The translations under genes were made by a program, and so were the position numbers. A stretch of 64,000 nucleotides of DNA from Falciphora oryzae (Eukaryota; Ascomycota; Sordariomycetes; Magnaporthales; Magnaporthaceae). The notes beneath the pieces were generated by a model. It was not told where the DNA came from and did no database searches. It worked only from the letters and a program-made list of their open reading frames with translations. How positions within the stretch are numbered: position 1 is the first letter of the stretch; every line of letters starts with the position of its first letter. Location: assembly GCA_000733355.1 (NCBI GenBank), contig JNVV01000029.1:344918-408917 (forward strand), read 5' to 3'. Positions 10,558 to 22,015 of this stretch are shown here, one piece after another.

Positions 10558-10782
10558 ATGTCCAACGTCAACAAGCCGCCCTCGCCAGACGTAGACGCGG
10601 CGACTAGCGTCCAAGCCAAAGACGACGCCCGCCAGACCATGCCACGACAGGATGGAGTGCTCCGCCGCCACGACGGCAGGGCGCAGCCCTGGCGCCAACA
10701 CTGGCCGCCGGCGCAGGGCACGGCCGTTTCCACCGCGTACGGCTTCAAGAAGGGCGAGGAGGTCCACATCTACGGAAACTAA
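10558..10782 (+). CDS. Small hypothetical protein (74 aa)
   Basis: An ATG-started frame (context GCACCATGT) of 74 codons with GC-rich third positions. The product is hydrophilic, lacks a signal peptide or membrane segment, and ends FKKGEEVHIYGN. It resembles no family I know. The upstream sequence has leader-like features. A short coincidental open frame cannot be excluded. Confidence 0.35.
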   Translation: MSNVNKPPSPDVDAATSVQAKDDARQTMPRQDGVLRRHDGRAQPWRQHWPPAQGTAVSTAYGFKKGEEVHIYGN

Positions 10783-11381
10783 GGCTCCCTGTGCTACTCT
10801 GGCACGGGCGGACAGGCACCCTGCATGGAACCACGACGGAAGGGCTATGGGGAGGATTCCGGCGGTTCTGCAGGCGCATCTCTCCCCTGCTTGGAAGGTT
10901 GGTGTGCGCCACCACATATGCAGCGGCGTGCCGGCCTGCCACTTGTGCTAGGAACGCTACACTCTCCGGGACAGAGGGGTTGGTTGAGGGACTGAGGCTA
11001 TGGTAGTGGTTTACGCAGTCATTAGCTAGCTTGCCACTTGGGCAGCCATCATGGGAATGATTTTATTCGACGTGCCACTAGCGTTGGTGTCGAAACGTTC
11101 AGCCCAGTGGCTCTACTGCCTTCACGCTGGGTCAGGTCTTCTACCTTTAGTGGCCATATTACATGCACTGTCACGTCGCCCAGCCGTTCATGCTGCTGTC
11201 CGCCAACGCCCCCTAGGCTAGGTACCATACTCACTGGCTGCAGGCTAATGCCGATGCTTGAGGCAACCACTCTTTTCGGACCACTCAGGCTGGAGGCAAG
11301 TCGCGCAGATGGCCGCACGGTGTCATTGAATCTATTCAATCATTGGCAGTAGCAACCGATCTAACGCGCCCCCGCTCGCTC
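10783..11381. other. Intergenic region
   Basis: No gene or repeat was recognised. It separates the small gene on the plus strand from the 3' end of the CorA-like gene on the minus strand. Confidence 0.5.
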
Positions 11382-13251
11382 TCAAACATGCGTTGGCAGG
11401 GTTGGTCCTAGCGCCTTCCTTTTCAGGGAAGACCAGGCGCGACGCACGGAATTCCAATACAGCCAAGACAGCACCCCTATAAGTATTAATTCAATAGGCA
11501 CTGCGATGGCGACAAAGATCCACACGTGATTGGATCCGTCCGCGATGGGGTAGAGATTCATACCGAAGAGGGAGGCCAGGAGGTTGAGAGGTAGGGTTAT
11601 GGTGGCAATCATAGCTAGGAAGGCCGTCACCCGTCCCTGCTTGACGCCTTTCCTGGACTCGGCGAGCGCAGCTCGGGAGGTCAGGTGCGAGATTTTGGAC
11701 TTGCAGGCCGCTGAGAGCCGGGTCGCGCTGGCATGGAGGTACTCAAAGTCTCTCCGGAGATACTCGGCGGCCTGGACACAGTCTTTCTCCCTCTGCGCTT
11801 GCTCGTCGTTGCGATGTGTCTTGTCCCTTGCCTTGGGCCACGTAGATCCGCCGCGGGTCTTGATGATCTCGATGTTGTCCCTGAGGATCTCCACCTGCCG
11901 GTCGAGCAGGTCCTGCGCGTAGGCCAGGTCCGACTGGGCAATGCTCATGTGCTCTGGGCTCTCTAAATTGACGGCCTCGGGAATGCAGTCCTGGATCATG
12001 TTGAGAAACTGGATCTGGGAGAAGGCGCAGAACTCAAAGATCGCGTGGAAGCTGTAGAAGGCGTCCCCGCCCATCATGGCCTTGTTTAGCCTCTTGCCGT
12101 AGTTTCGGTGGAGGAGCGAGGCGCTCTGCGCGAACTGCGGCTTGGACCATGGGTCCTGCGCGACCGACTCTCTCTGGGGATGGAGGGAGCAGCGGGGGTA
12201 TGCCTGGACTGTCGGCAGGAAGACCCGGTAGTCTGCATAGCTGTGCTCCTGGGGAATGTGGTCGCGCCATGGCCCATGGGACTTGCTCAGGTCCTTGCCG
12301 GTATCGACCCAGGCGACGGCTGGTAGGCGAGAGACGAGTGAGTCAGTATCGAGCAGTTCCAATAGCGCCACAGGATGGCTTCGTTTCTCTCACCTGTCCA
12401 GCCCCCTTCGGTCCGATTTACACAGAGCGATATGCACTGCTCAATAGCCCAACGGCCGTTGCTGAAAAGGGAGAAGCCTCGCACGATGGAGTCCCCGACC
12501 GCATTGCCATGCTCCAAGTTCGAGGATATGGCGGTGATGTGCTCGCCCATCTTCTTCCGAGCGGAGAACCTAAGCCGGTCGGTCTGATCCGCCGTGAAAG
12601 ACGGTTTCATGGTTTTGCTGAGGGTGAAGTAGCGCAGCTGCACCACATGGCTGGAGGCGGACGGCAGCGACGGCTGGGCGTAGTACTTGGCCCGTCCAAC
12701 CGCGAGGATGATGTCCATATGTCGTTGGAGGTATTCCGGGTCGACGCCGAACCTGGACCCTATCCCGTTGAGCCACTCCGGAGAGGGCTGCCCCCGCAGG
12801 AACAGCAGCTGATTCCCGCCGGGGTGGTTCTTGAGCAAGGCTTCGATGTCATCAGGCGAGGTGACTTCGGTCCGGCGTGACTTCTCGAGGCCGAGACCTT
12901 GGTAGAGAACAAGGAACGGGAACCCAGCAACGGCTGTCGCATTGCGCCGGCGGTCAAAGGGGAGCTTGAGGTATGTCCCGAGCTTCTCAAAGTGAGGGCC
13001 AGGGAATAAAGTCGCCTCGGCGCCCTGGCGTGAGTAGGAGGACACTACATTGGCATACCACTCCTCCGGGGATACTGTTCGGCACCAGGCACAAATCAGA
13101 ACAGGCCGCCCATGTCAGCCAGATTTTTTTTGTTGCACGGGGATAGGTTCTTGGCGCGGTCTCGCGCCACTGGGTGCGTGTAAAGGTGTGGATAGTCGAG
13201 GCGTGGATTCTGCGCGCGCTTACCTGCCGACGATCTCCCGTTGGAGTCCAT
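11382..13251 (-). CDS. CorA-like Mg2+ transporter family protein
   Basis: Three exons (13251-13224, 13074-12394, 12319-11382) give exactly 549 codons, 548 residues. The first exon is only 28 bp (MDSNGRSSA) and ends at a GTAAGC donor. This start is chosen because the long exon otherwise opens only on GTG and has an acceptor at 13075. The N-terminal two-thirds is soluble, with helical Glu/Arg-rich segments near residues 360-450. Two membrane helices follow: one around FLAMIATITLPLNLLASL, then FGMNL, which carries the GMN motif of the CorA family pore, and one around WIFVAIAVPIELILIGVL. This matches fungal CorA-like transporter proteins with an extended N-terminus. Whether it carries Mg2+ is unknown; some fungal members are regulatory. 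It lies upstream of and on the same strand as nothing obvious, and 662 bp separate its start from the 3' end of the NB-ARC gene. Confidence 0.85.
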
Positions 13252-13913
13252 TTGACAGGTTCGTGCCCAGAGCGGGAGGCAGCACGGCTAGGAATCCGGC
13301 ACACGGCCCATGCCTGACATGCTTGGCCACAAGTGTGCGTCAGTCGAGTTACTGCGTAGAGCCAGCTGTAGTTAGACGGGCAGTCAAGACGCAGAGCCGA
13401 GGAGCGAGCGGATAAAAGCGGAGCCGCATCCATCTCCTCCAAGATAGGTGGGGGAGCAGCATGCATTTGAAGCAGCAGATGCGTCGGGGAGGGTTGCGTT
13501 GTATGGGAGTTTCTTATTCTCGCAGAACCAATACGAGCCGCCAGGAAGGCGCTTAATCCTCCGGGCGTATTCGCCCATATTCGAGCCTTGTGTGACTGTG
13601 CAACCCATGGATTTCGGGGCGTCTAAAAGATGCGGTGACGGGTCGCGCTGCAGCTAAAGCCGGGTGGGCGTGTCTGCCTCAAATGGGAGGATGGATCACA
13701 TGCTCGGAAGTTTCTCGTACGGTTTTCGAAACAAGAGATGCTGTGTAAGGCATACGCATCTCTTTGCCCGCCCGGGTTGGGTGAGAGACATCAAGCGGGC
13801 TATTTAGATTCGCTGTGTACCACCCACGACACATGCGGCCCGGGTGCCACCACATCCTGTCATCACTTCAGCCCCCGGGCACCCATCTGCCAGCCCGCCC
13901 GACTCCAATGTTG
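13252..13913. other. Intergenic region between the CorA-like and NB-ARC genes
   Basis: Presumed promoter of the CorA-like gene and 3' region of the NB-ARC gene, both on the minus strand. No other gene was seen. Confidence 0.5.
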
Positions 13914-16900
13914 CTACAGGGACCAGAAAGCGACCGCGTGATCCACGTCCGCGTCTGTGAGCTCTGCGGCTGCCTTGCTGCTGCCAGGATACAGTTCTCT
14001 ATACAGAGCCGCGCACTGGCTGCGCGCCTCTGCAGCCTCGTTCTCCTTTCCCTCGCCCGAGAACAGCGTTGCCATTTTGAAGAGGGCTCGCATCTTCTCA
14101 TTTCGATAGGCCAGACGATCTCCGAAGATGCGCAGAGCCTCGCGTATGTGTTCACTGCTCGTTACGAGAAAAAAATGACAGGCATGAGCATGGTCAGCCG
14201 CTCGAACCTGACAAGTAGTCTGTCTGCCCCTGTTGGGCCGATCCGATGGGAGCATCTTCGGTAACGTACCTGGCCGCTGGGAACTCCTTGTCTCGGATAA
14301 AATGCTCAGCCATTTTTACGTGGACGTCCCCAGTTCGGTGGTGGTTCTTGCCAATCGTTTTCTGGTACTGCGCCAGGGCCCGCGAGTGGAAGGCAAAGCT
14401 CTCGCGATAGGACCCCAGAGATGCTTTGACGTTTCCGAGTGCGTGGAGGAACCTTCCAGTTCTGCATTTCGCCCTATTAGTCAAACGCAGGAGGTAGGGC
14501 TGCCTCCAGTCCAACCCCTCCCTACTCACACGAATGATTGGTCGTCATCGACCCCAAAAGCCTGTTCCCGGTGGCTAAGACCAGTTTTGAGATGTGACAT
14601 GGCGTCGTCGTGCTTCCTCATTAGCCAGTACGCCAGCCCGAGGTTGACATAGGGAAGCGAGGCGTCCGTATGTTTGTAGTCAGGCTGCAGCTTTGCCGAC
14701 TCTATCGAGGTCTTGAAGCACCTCTCGCCATCTGCCCATCGCCGGTTCATCATAAACGCATTGCCAAGTTCGTTCCAGGAAATGTACAGCCGACTGTCTT
14801 TCCCCCGGGTTTGGCTGCCACTTTCTCTGATCATCATATCGTTGTACAGCTGGAAGTGGTGTAGGGTGAACTCCGGCCGGTTCGTCTCGGTGCCGATGCA
14901 GCCGAGGCCGCGGTGCACCTCGGCTATCATAGATTCCAGGTCGGCTTCGATGGCTTCGTGGTTCGCGCCATTCTGCGCGAGGGTCTGGCTCGCTATCCAG
15001 GCCAACATAGACCGGCATATTGTGGCAGAGAAATCAAAATATGGCTCAGATTCGGCTGGGTGACCCGTTTCGTGGTAGTACCTAAGTATTGAGCGAAACA
15101 TTTCTTCACGTGTCAGCGTAGGTTATCGAAGGCTAGACGCCTTAGGTGGAATGGTCATGCTTACCACCCCACATCGATCAAGAGTTTCGGAAGCTTGAGA
15201 CGGTTTTCCAAATCGCCGCCAGATCTCCTCGGGTGCTGTACTTGATCCGCAAGCTTTCGAAGCGCTACAGCATGGGGGAGTAATTCTTCGCATCTCGCCC
15301 ACCGAGAAACTCTGTGGCGCCACCCAAACTTCTTGTACGGCCACATCAAAGAGACCAGATGGAGACTGGCGTCAAAGGTGTCGTCGAACTGTGCCGTGGT
15401 CATCTTTGCTCGTGCCGTATCCTGTATCAGACGATGGACGACAATCCGCTTGGAGGAGTTGTCTTTGCTGATAAGTGACGACTGCAGAAGTTCGGCCCGT
15501 GCTGTCTGGTACTCGAATGGCGTCTTTGGGAATGTGTTTAGTGGAACCGGCTTTGCGGCATCATTGGTGAGTATGTCTTCCAGGATGCCGTCCGGATCGA
15601 ACATCGAAAGCACCTCGAGAAGCGATCTCCCATGCTTGAGACCCTCCAAAGCCCAGACAGACCAGATAGATTTCTCGTAGCCCTTCTTGCCCGGCCAGTT
15701 GTATTGCGACTGAAAGAGTTCCTCCCGCCGTGTGACCTCGTCGTAGGACTGGATGAACTCCGAGTACGATAGATCGCGGCGTATTATGACGCTGGCCATC
15801 TGTGTCATGGCCAGCGGAAGACCGCCCAGACGAGCGTGGATCCCGCTGCTGTCTCCTTTCTTGAGAGTGAGCTTCTCAAGGAATGAAGAGGACTCTGCGG
15901 CATTGAAAGGCTGGAGGTTGATGCCGGTGTCGGCCAGATACATGGAGTTCTTGGCCAAGGGGTCTCTGCTCGTGAACAAAACACAGCCGGGGCCGTCCAG
16001 GGGCCAGAACCCCTCCAGTACTTCCACATCGTCGGCGTTGTCGAATACAAGGAGCCAGAAGGCAGTCGTGGTACCTCCGTCCTTAAGAGGGTCCGCCAGC
16101 CACCCTTTGACGAGGTCACGGGTGATGATTTGGTCGCGCGCATCCGTCGAGTCTCTGGCGACTAGGCCGAGTTCCACCGCTAGGCGGCTGAAATCGTCGT
16201 AAAGTTTCACCGAGGAATCTGCGTGAACCCAGAAGATCACGTCAAAGCGGTTCTGCCGGGTGTAGACAAACTCGCCCGCCACTTGGGTCTTTCCCATGCC
16301 ACCCGGTCCACAGATGGCAAACGTCCGGACTTGTGCATCGCCAGGGGAGTAACTGTTTTCGTCGTCCTCGTCGAAAAACGACCTGTTGATGGCCACTAGC
16401 TCATTTTGCCGTCCAAAAAAGTCCCGGTTGCGAGCCACGGGTACGAGGTAGAGCGGGAACCGTGGTCCCGACGGTCGTCTGACTGGGAACGAAGTGCGCC
16501 CCGAGAGACGAGGAACGATCTCAAACCCCGTATCAGACGTCCCAGCGGTAGCTCGGAGTGTGTTGCTGCTGATATGAGATCTCGATTCCGTAGACCTGCG
16601 GTTCAAACTGCCGCCTGTTTCTCCTAGAGCAGCGACAACAACGCGCATGCGAAACCTGTCAGCCATCCGGGATAGTGGGAGAGTACGCATCATTTGTAAA
16701 AATACCTTTTGGTGTACTTGATGTTCCCCGTGTAAAATCGCTGAAGCCCCCAAAACCCAAGGGAGCATCCACTGTAATGCGTGTTTCGGCGGTCAGTAAT
16801 CGGCGCTATGTAAAGATCGCCTCCTCAACGGATTATTCCTCCACCTCGCTCACATATTGGAGAGCCTTTCGCGATTTTCAAGCGGGCGCCCTCAAGAGAA

Positions 16901-17975
16901 GTATCGATAAAAGTGCTAATCTCGCCGAAGTATTCAGCGCCAGTATCAATGTGGCACAGAGTTTTGTGGTCCCCGGCGATGCCGAGCATCTTCTCGTGGC
17001 TGGAGTTTGTCTTCACAAACGCCTCGTCCATTATCTAGTAAAGAATAAGAATCATAGAACCCTCAAAGGCTACCTGCTCTGCAGGGGGTTTGGGGGAACG
17101 TACTAGGGTATTCTTAGTAAACCAGAGCCAACTTTTGACCTTGGTCTCCTTTGTTTCGTAAACGGAGAGAATCGGCACCCTCACCGCGGCCTGTTCGAAC
17201 AGCAAGGAGCTCTTTGAGAGCTTTGCGAGGTCATCCGAGCTCAGCTGCATGCGCTTCTTGGAGAGTGCCTCAATAGCATTCTGCCACCGGTCCCTGCTCT
17301 CGGTACTAGAGTGCGGCGTTCCCAGAAAGATGACCCCGGCAAGCGCTCGTAGAAGAGTGCAGAAGTTCTGTTCGTAGGCTAGTCGGAGTGCCTGGACTCT
17401 CGATTCTTTTAGCACGCAACCGTCAACCAGGCCACCAAAAGATATGGATCAGGCTACCTACCTCTTTGACGATGAGTCCCCCGAGACTATGGCAGACGAT
17501 TAGGACCGGGCAGCGCCCCAGCTGCGATAATGGCGTCCAGTTAGCGGTGCTAGTGACATGCATCCTGAGAGAAACTTACATCCAACTGCTCGATGATTTG
17601 TGGCAGCGCAGCCACAAACCGTTCTCCGTCCTTCAGCAGATCGTCCCATGACAGTCCCGAAGCATCAATCCCATGATGGTATCCGTAGACACCGATGCCG
17701 GGGGCCACATCGCCTGGTATTGATTCGAACCAGAGCCTCCGCTCCCCCGTACTAGTCGGCTCACCCAGCCATCTATCAGGCGACGGTGTTCCCACACCCG
17801 GCACCGCGACGATTCTCAAAGATGGCAGCGTGAGTGTGCATCCGTCTCGTTTAGACCAGAGAATAGCACGTAGAATGGCGACTTACAGTGTTTGAACCTG
17901 TAGACTCGACAGGATCTGATAGAGGTGGCTTTTCTTCTTGACTTCTGCCTTGACCTTTTTCTTGAATGGTAGCAT
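13914..17975 (-). CDS. NLR-like receptor: lipase-like hydrolase, NB-ARC, TPR
   Basis: This multi-exon gene encodes roughly 1,100 residues. Exons read as 17975-17887, 17814-17580, 17521-17458, 17405-17104, 17034 to about 16900, a long exon ending at 15165, then 15081-14530, 14473-14270 and 14154-13914. Only the linker between about 16900 and 16650 is unresolved. The N-terminal domain is a SesB-like alpha/beta hydrolase: LIVAVPGVGTP, nucleophile elbow VCHSLGGLIVKE, FLGTPHSS, and GDHKTLCHI with the likely catalytic His. Next comes NB-ARC, with FFGRQNEL, P-loop ICGPGGMGKTQ, LLVFDNADD (Walker B), LFTSRD and GGLPLAM. The C-terminus is TPR-like, starting YYHETGHPAESEPY and containing LGNAF and NLGLAYWLMRKHDDA. 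This layout is that of fungal NLRs acting in vegetative incompatibility and cell death. The hydrolase would be the effector, NB-ARC the switch and TPR the sensor. The start at 17975 is the ATG of MLPFKKKVKAE; the frame stays open further upstream. Confidence 0.9.
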
Positions 17976-18339
17976 GGTAAGGGCTGGACGGCAGTCTCGG
18001 CTTGGATGGACGGTCGCCTGGAATGAAAGACCCACTTCCCCTGAATGAGCGACATGTTGGATTAATGGCCGAGGACGAAAGCGCAGCGGCAAGAGAAAGG
18101 GCCTTGTCTCGCGGGGTGTGTATGCACCGGCCTAGTCTCTAGTCGCTGTTCAAATCAGCCGGAGAAAATTACCGCCGTGGGAATCCGTCACACAAGGGCG
18201 GGGGAGGTTGCATGGTCGGGTGGCTGCATGTTGACTACCCGATATCAAGTTGGCATGGTCCTGTGCTACGGTCGGGCTTTCTGTCGTGTCATATCGGCGA
18301 CGATGACAAGGGCTCTAGCGCAGAGCCCGTATCACCGCC
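17976..18339. promoter_or_regulatory. Shared divergent promoter region
   Basis: These 364 bp separate the start of the NB-ARC gene (minus) from the start of the amidase (plus). Both promoters must lie here or overlap the genes. I see no named operator. Co-regulation is inferred from position only. Confidence 0.4.
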
Positions 18340-20858
18340 ATGGCCTTCGCTCTTGAGCACATGCTTGTGCTCTCCACCGGGGGGGAAAGACTATGTCGCG
18401 TGGAAAGAACCAAACGTGTGTCTAACCTGACCCAGACCGGGCGTGCTGCTCGTGCGTCGGCTGACGTGAATGCTTGGTGGACGAAGAACGCCCAGATTCC
18501 TGTTGATGAGCCCTGTCTCGTCACCGTTCTGCCCTGCGACTCGGCTCCTCGCGATGCGTCCTCCGAGAACGCGCAGGACCTACTTGACAGGTTTCTGCGT
18601 CGTGCAAAGGACACGGACGATGTTTTCTGCCCCGACTTTCTCTCGGGAATCATACTGCCAGTCCATGGCCCCTGCGAGCAGGAGCTGCCGAAGCAGCTGC
18701 AGGCCAACGGGAAAGCCCCATGGCTGCGCACCATGGTGATAGAGGACGGCAAGGCCCCGGCTCCAGGACCCTACATCCTCGACGGCGGCAGGCTCAGTCC
18801 TGTGTACAGGCTCTATGAGGACACGTCCGCGGCCTTTTCCGTCCCGCTTCGAACCTCGCCCGACAATGAGTTAGCCGCTTTCTCAGATCCCCAAGCTGCA
18901 CCGGTATGCCAGCTAACACTTCGCTCAATACTTTTCCCAGGCTAGTCACGCTCCGGGCTGGACCCGCGGGCCACCATCCACGCTGCGTCGCCGTCCCCTC
19001 GCATATGCGAACGTTCGATGCTTCCCCTGGGTCGCCGCTCAGGGGCATCCGCGTGGCCGTCAAGGACATATTCGATGTCAAAGGCCACCGGACCTCGCTT
19101 GGAAGTAGGGAGCATCTCAAGCTGGCCTCCCCGGCGCGCCATACCGCTCCAGCAGTCCAGAGCATCATCGGTGCCGGCGGCGTTGTCGTCGGGCTCACGC
19201 AGATGTGCTCGATGGTGCTGTCGCAACACCCGACGCAGAGCATCGACTTCCCGGCCCCTTTTAACCCACGGGGCGACGGCTACCAGTCGCCATCTGGCGG
19301 AAGCTCGGGGCAGGCCGCAGCTATAGCTTCATATGACTGGCTTGATGTTGCTGTTGGAAGTGACTGTGAGACAATTTTTGAGCCCGTTTCTTGGCCAAAG
19401 AAGTCCAGCTAAGAAAGGTCTATTTACCTACCTAGCCACTGCCAGCGCCCGTCTTCCTGCCCTCGCCAATGGATGCTACTCCTTTCGGCCATCTGGGTCC
19501 ATGGTCTCCTGCCAAGGCATGTGGTCAGGGGTTCCGTAAGTCTATGTGACCAAACTCAACCCCGGCCTGTGCGAGACTAATGTCTGCTTGTGGAGAACCA
19601 TAGCCAAACAGACACCCCATGCCTATTCGCGAGAAGCATCGAGATGCTTGGCAAGGTCGTCAATGTCTGGTGTCCGGAGACCACAAGGGATGGAGAACCC
19701 CTTGTAAGCAAATCGCTTGAGTGGGGCAAACCTCCACCTCAGGGGGCGACTAACACACGTCGCAGAAACCCACAAGGCTGTTGTCACTTCTTAAGCCACC
19801 GATTCCCGAAGGGTCGCCGCAGCACATGCTGTTTACCAGCTTCCGCGAAGACCTGGAAAAGTTCGTGGGACTTACGTCCAATCTGCTCTCTGTCGAGGAC
19901 ATGTGGTCGTCGAGCCCACCACCCGAGGCCAACGGTGCCCCTCTTGATCAATACTTGGGCCCAGATGTAAGCGCATGACGCTTCCTGTCGCGATGAGACA
20001 CTATGCTTACCAACCGAAATCGCTCCTTCAGGTCAGCACCTGGACATACGTCTCGACGTTCTGGGACAGAACCAAAGTGTTCTGGGATGGATACCAGCAA
20101 GCCTTCGGCAGGCAGCCATACGTACCCCCGCCTCTAGGAATCCATACTTGGTTCGTCATAGGCTCTATACCCAAGATTATACCGGTCAGGGCGACTTTTT
20201 CTGACACGCCCTGCCTATTCTAGGGACAAGGCGCGAGACTGCTCTCCCGAGCAGCGCAAGGAGGGTGCTTTGCGGTTCGAAGTGTATCGCCGATGGCTTC
20301 TTCGGACCGTGCTGCAGGCTGAGGCACACAGCACCATCCTTATATGGCCGATTTCCGTTGTCGAGCCCGTCTACCGCGACCAGTGGCCTCGGTACGCTGC
20401 AACTCTCCAGAAAATAAGACTCACACCAGAGGTGCTCGAACTAACTTGTGCTGCTCTATTGACCACCTACTGGCGACCAATTGCTGTGGGAACCGCTTCT
20501 CCTGGCCCCAGTCTCCGGCGCCCCCGAGCTGGTTATCCCAGGTCTGTACATCCATCACTCCCATGACTATGATATTGCGTCTGCTAAAATGGCCGGTGTA
20601 GTCGGAGCGGTTCCCTACATATCCCGTGTTAGCGGCAAAGAAGAAGTCCTACCAGTTTGTATCTCGATGTTGGGGCCTCCTGGTAAGTTGTGCCCCTGGA
20701 TATCTCCACAGCCCATACCGAGTTTCCAATTCACTAACTCAGTCGCAGGAACCGATGCTCAGCTTCTTGCTTTCGCCGCCAGATTCCTAGGAGGTTCGGG
20801 CCGGTATACAGCAGTCAATACAGGGAGAACTATCGGCTTCACCAAGGGTGGTAACTGA
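18340..20858 (+). CDS. Amidase with Arp1-type N-terminal domain
   Basis: The gene reads through about nine exons. Clear junctions are 18869/18941, 19365/19436, 19535/19604, then GTAAGC at about 19704, and a last exon starting after an AG near 20749. The N-terminus (ATG in CCGCCATGG) has the form DDVFCPDFLSGI and PGPYILDGGRLSPVYRLYED, as in fungal Arp1/scytalone-dehydratase-like proteins. The amidase-signature domain follows: RVAVKDIFDVKG with the catalytic Lys, SPSGGSSGQAAAIA with the cis-Ser, and GSDSTASARLPALANG with the nucleophile Ser (usually GSDTGGSxRxPA). The remainder reads CLFARSIEML, PTRLLSLLKPPIPEG and WTYVSTFWDRTKVFWDGYQ. All three catalytic residues are kept although the usual Gly-Gly before the nucleophile is Thr-Ala. 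Substrate is unknown. The first intron has a weak GTTAGC donor. It faces the NB-ARC gene head to head. Confidence 0.8.
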
Positions 20859-22015
20859 GAAGAAAACAACGGACAGGTACGACAGGAGCAGAAGCTACGC
20901 AACCCACAGCCTCGAGAGGAAATTTGGAGAAGCAGGCGGGACCCAGTATGCCCTAGCATACATGGTCGCATGTGCTCGTTTCACGAGACGGCATGTCGAT
21001 CAGTCAACTGAGACCTTAGGACAAAACCTCGAGATGCGGAGTAGGATCGGAATCGAGAGTCAATCTACTAGAACGAGCATCCGAGACTCCACGCACGCGT
21101 TTCCTTGCCTTCCCTCTCTCCATCATGACCCATGTAGAGGTACCCGAGCACCGACCGGTTTTCGGAGCCTGACCTGCTCGACGAGAAGCTGAACGCCCTC
21201 GGTTCCTTGGTCCTCCAATTAGAATTTGCCGTGTCATGGGCGCGCATGCAACCATTCTGTTTCGGGTCAATGGCCACCCATCATTTACACCCTCTCCTTC
21301 CTTCCCCTCATCTGTTCTATGCTGCCACAGCTGCTTCAGTGCGATGAGGTTCCAGAGCGATGGGTGTGACTCGATGGCTAGAACTATCGCACAGGAGACG
21401 TACATCTCGAGGATTTCTCTCGATCAAGATAAGTCAACCTATCGTTACTCTCAAGCGTGAAAATCTTAAGCTATGTATTTCATCATAACAGCGCAGGCCA
21501 GACTCGGAGGGAAGATGCTGCGGGTCTAAGGACACTCCTCAGCAAGGAACAATATGCAGATCCTGGGTTCCTAAGCTTACCAATATGCAGCTCTTTCAGC
21601 CTGGCAAGACTACGCCACCTCCTCGAGTTTTCCTCTAGACGTAAGGGAACGCAAGAGGCTGCTTCCTTGCCCTCTTCCTCCTTCTCTTGCTGTGTCCAAT
21701 TTCCCCTCCTTCCCCCACGATTCGAGGGCGAAGTTGGCAGAAGTCCTTCGATTTTCTTCGTTCCCTCGCTGCGGCCCGTATCTTCGACCTTTTTCATTTC
21801 ATTTGGCGTGTCTCCTACTATTATTTTGGCCCTTTTTGTCGATTTACGGCCTACCTCGCATTTGCATCTTTCTTCCCGCATATTGTTTGCCGCCGCTGTC
21901 ATTCCCGCAGCTGTCTCTTTTCCGTTTCCTTCTTCCTATGTTCCCCTCCTGTGCCATCATTGCCTTTCGCCGCCGGCCCCATCATTGACGAATTATTGAT
22001 GGATTTTCGTCCACC
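20859..22015. other. Intergenic region, CT-rich upstream of the PNP-NACHT gene
   Basis: About 370 bp before the next start (21640-22010) are strongly C/T-rich on the plus strand, a common feature of fungal promoters and leaders. No gene was seen in the rest. Confidence 0.5.

Noticed and set aside
16640..16720. Intron GTATTT...GACAG in the NB-ARC linker
   Set aside because: Removing it does not join the frames of the hydrolase and NB-ARC parts; the linker was left unresolved.
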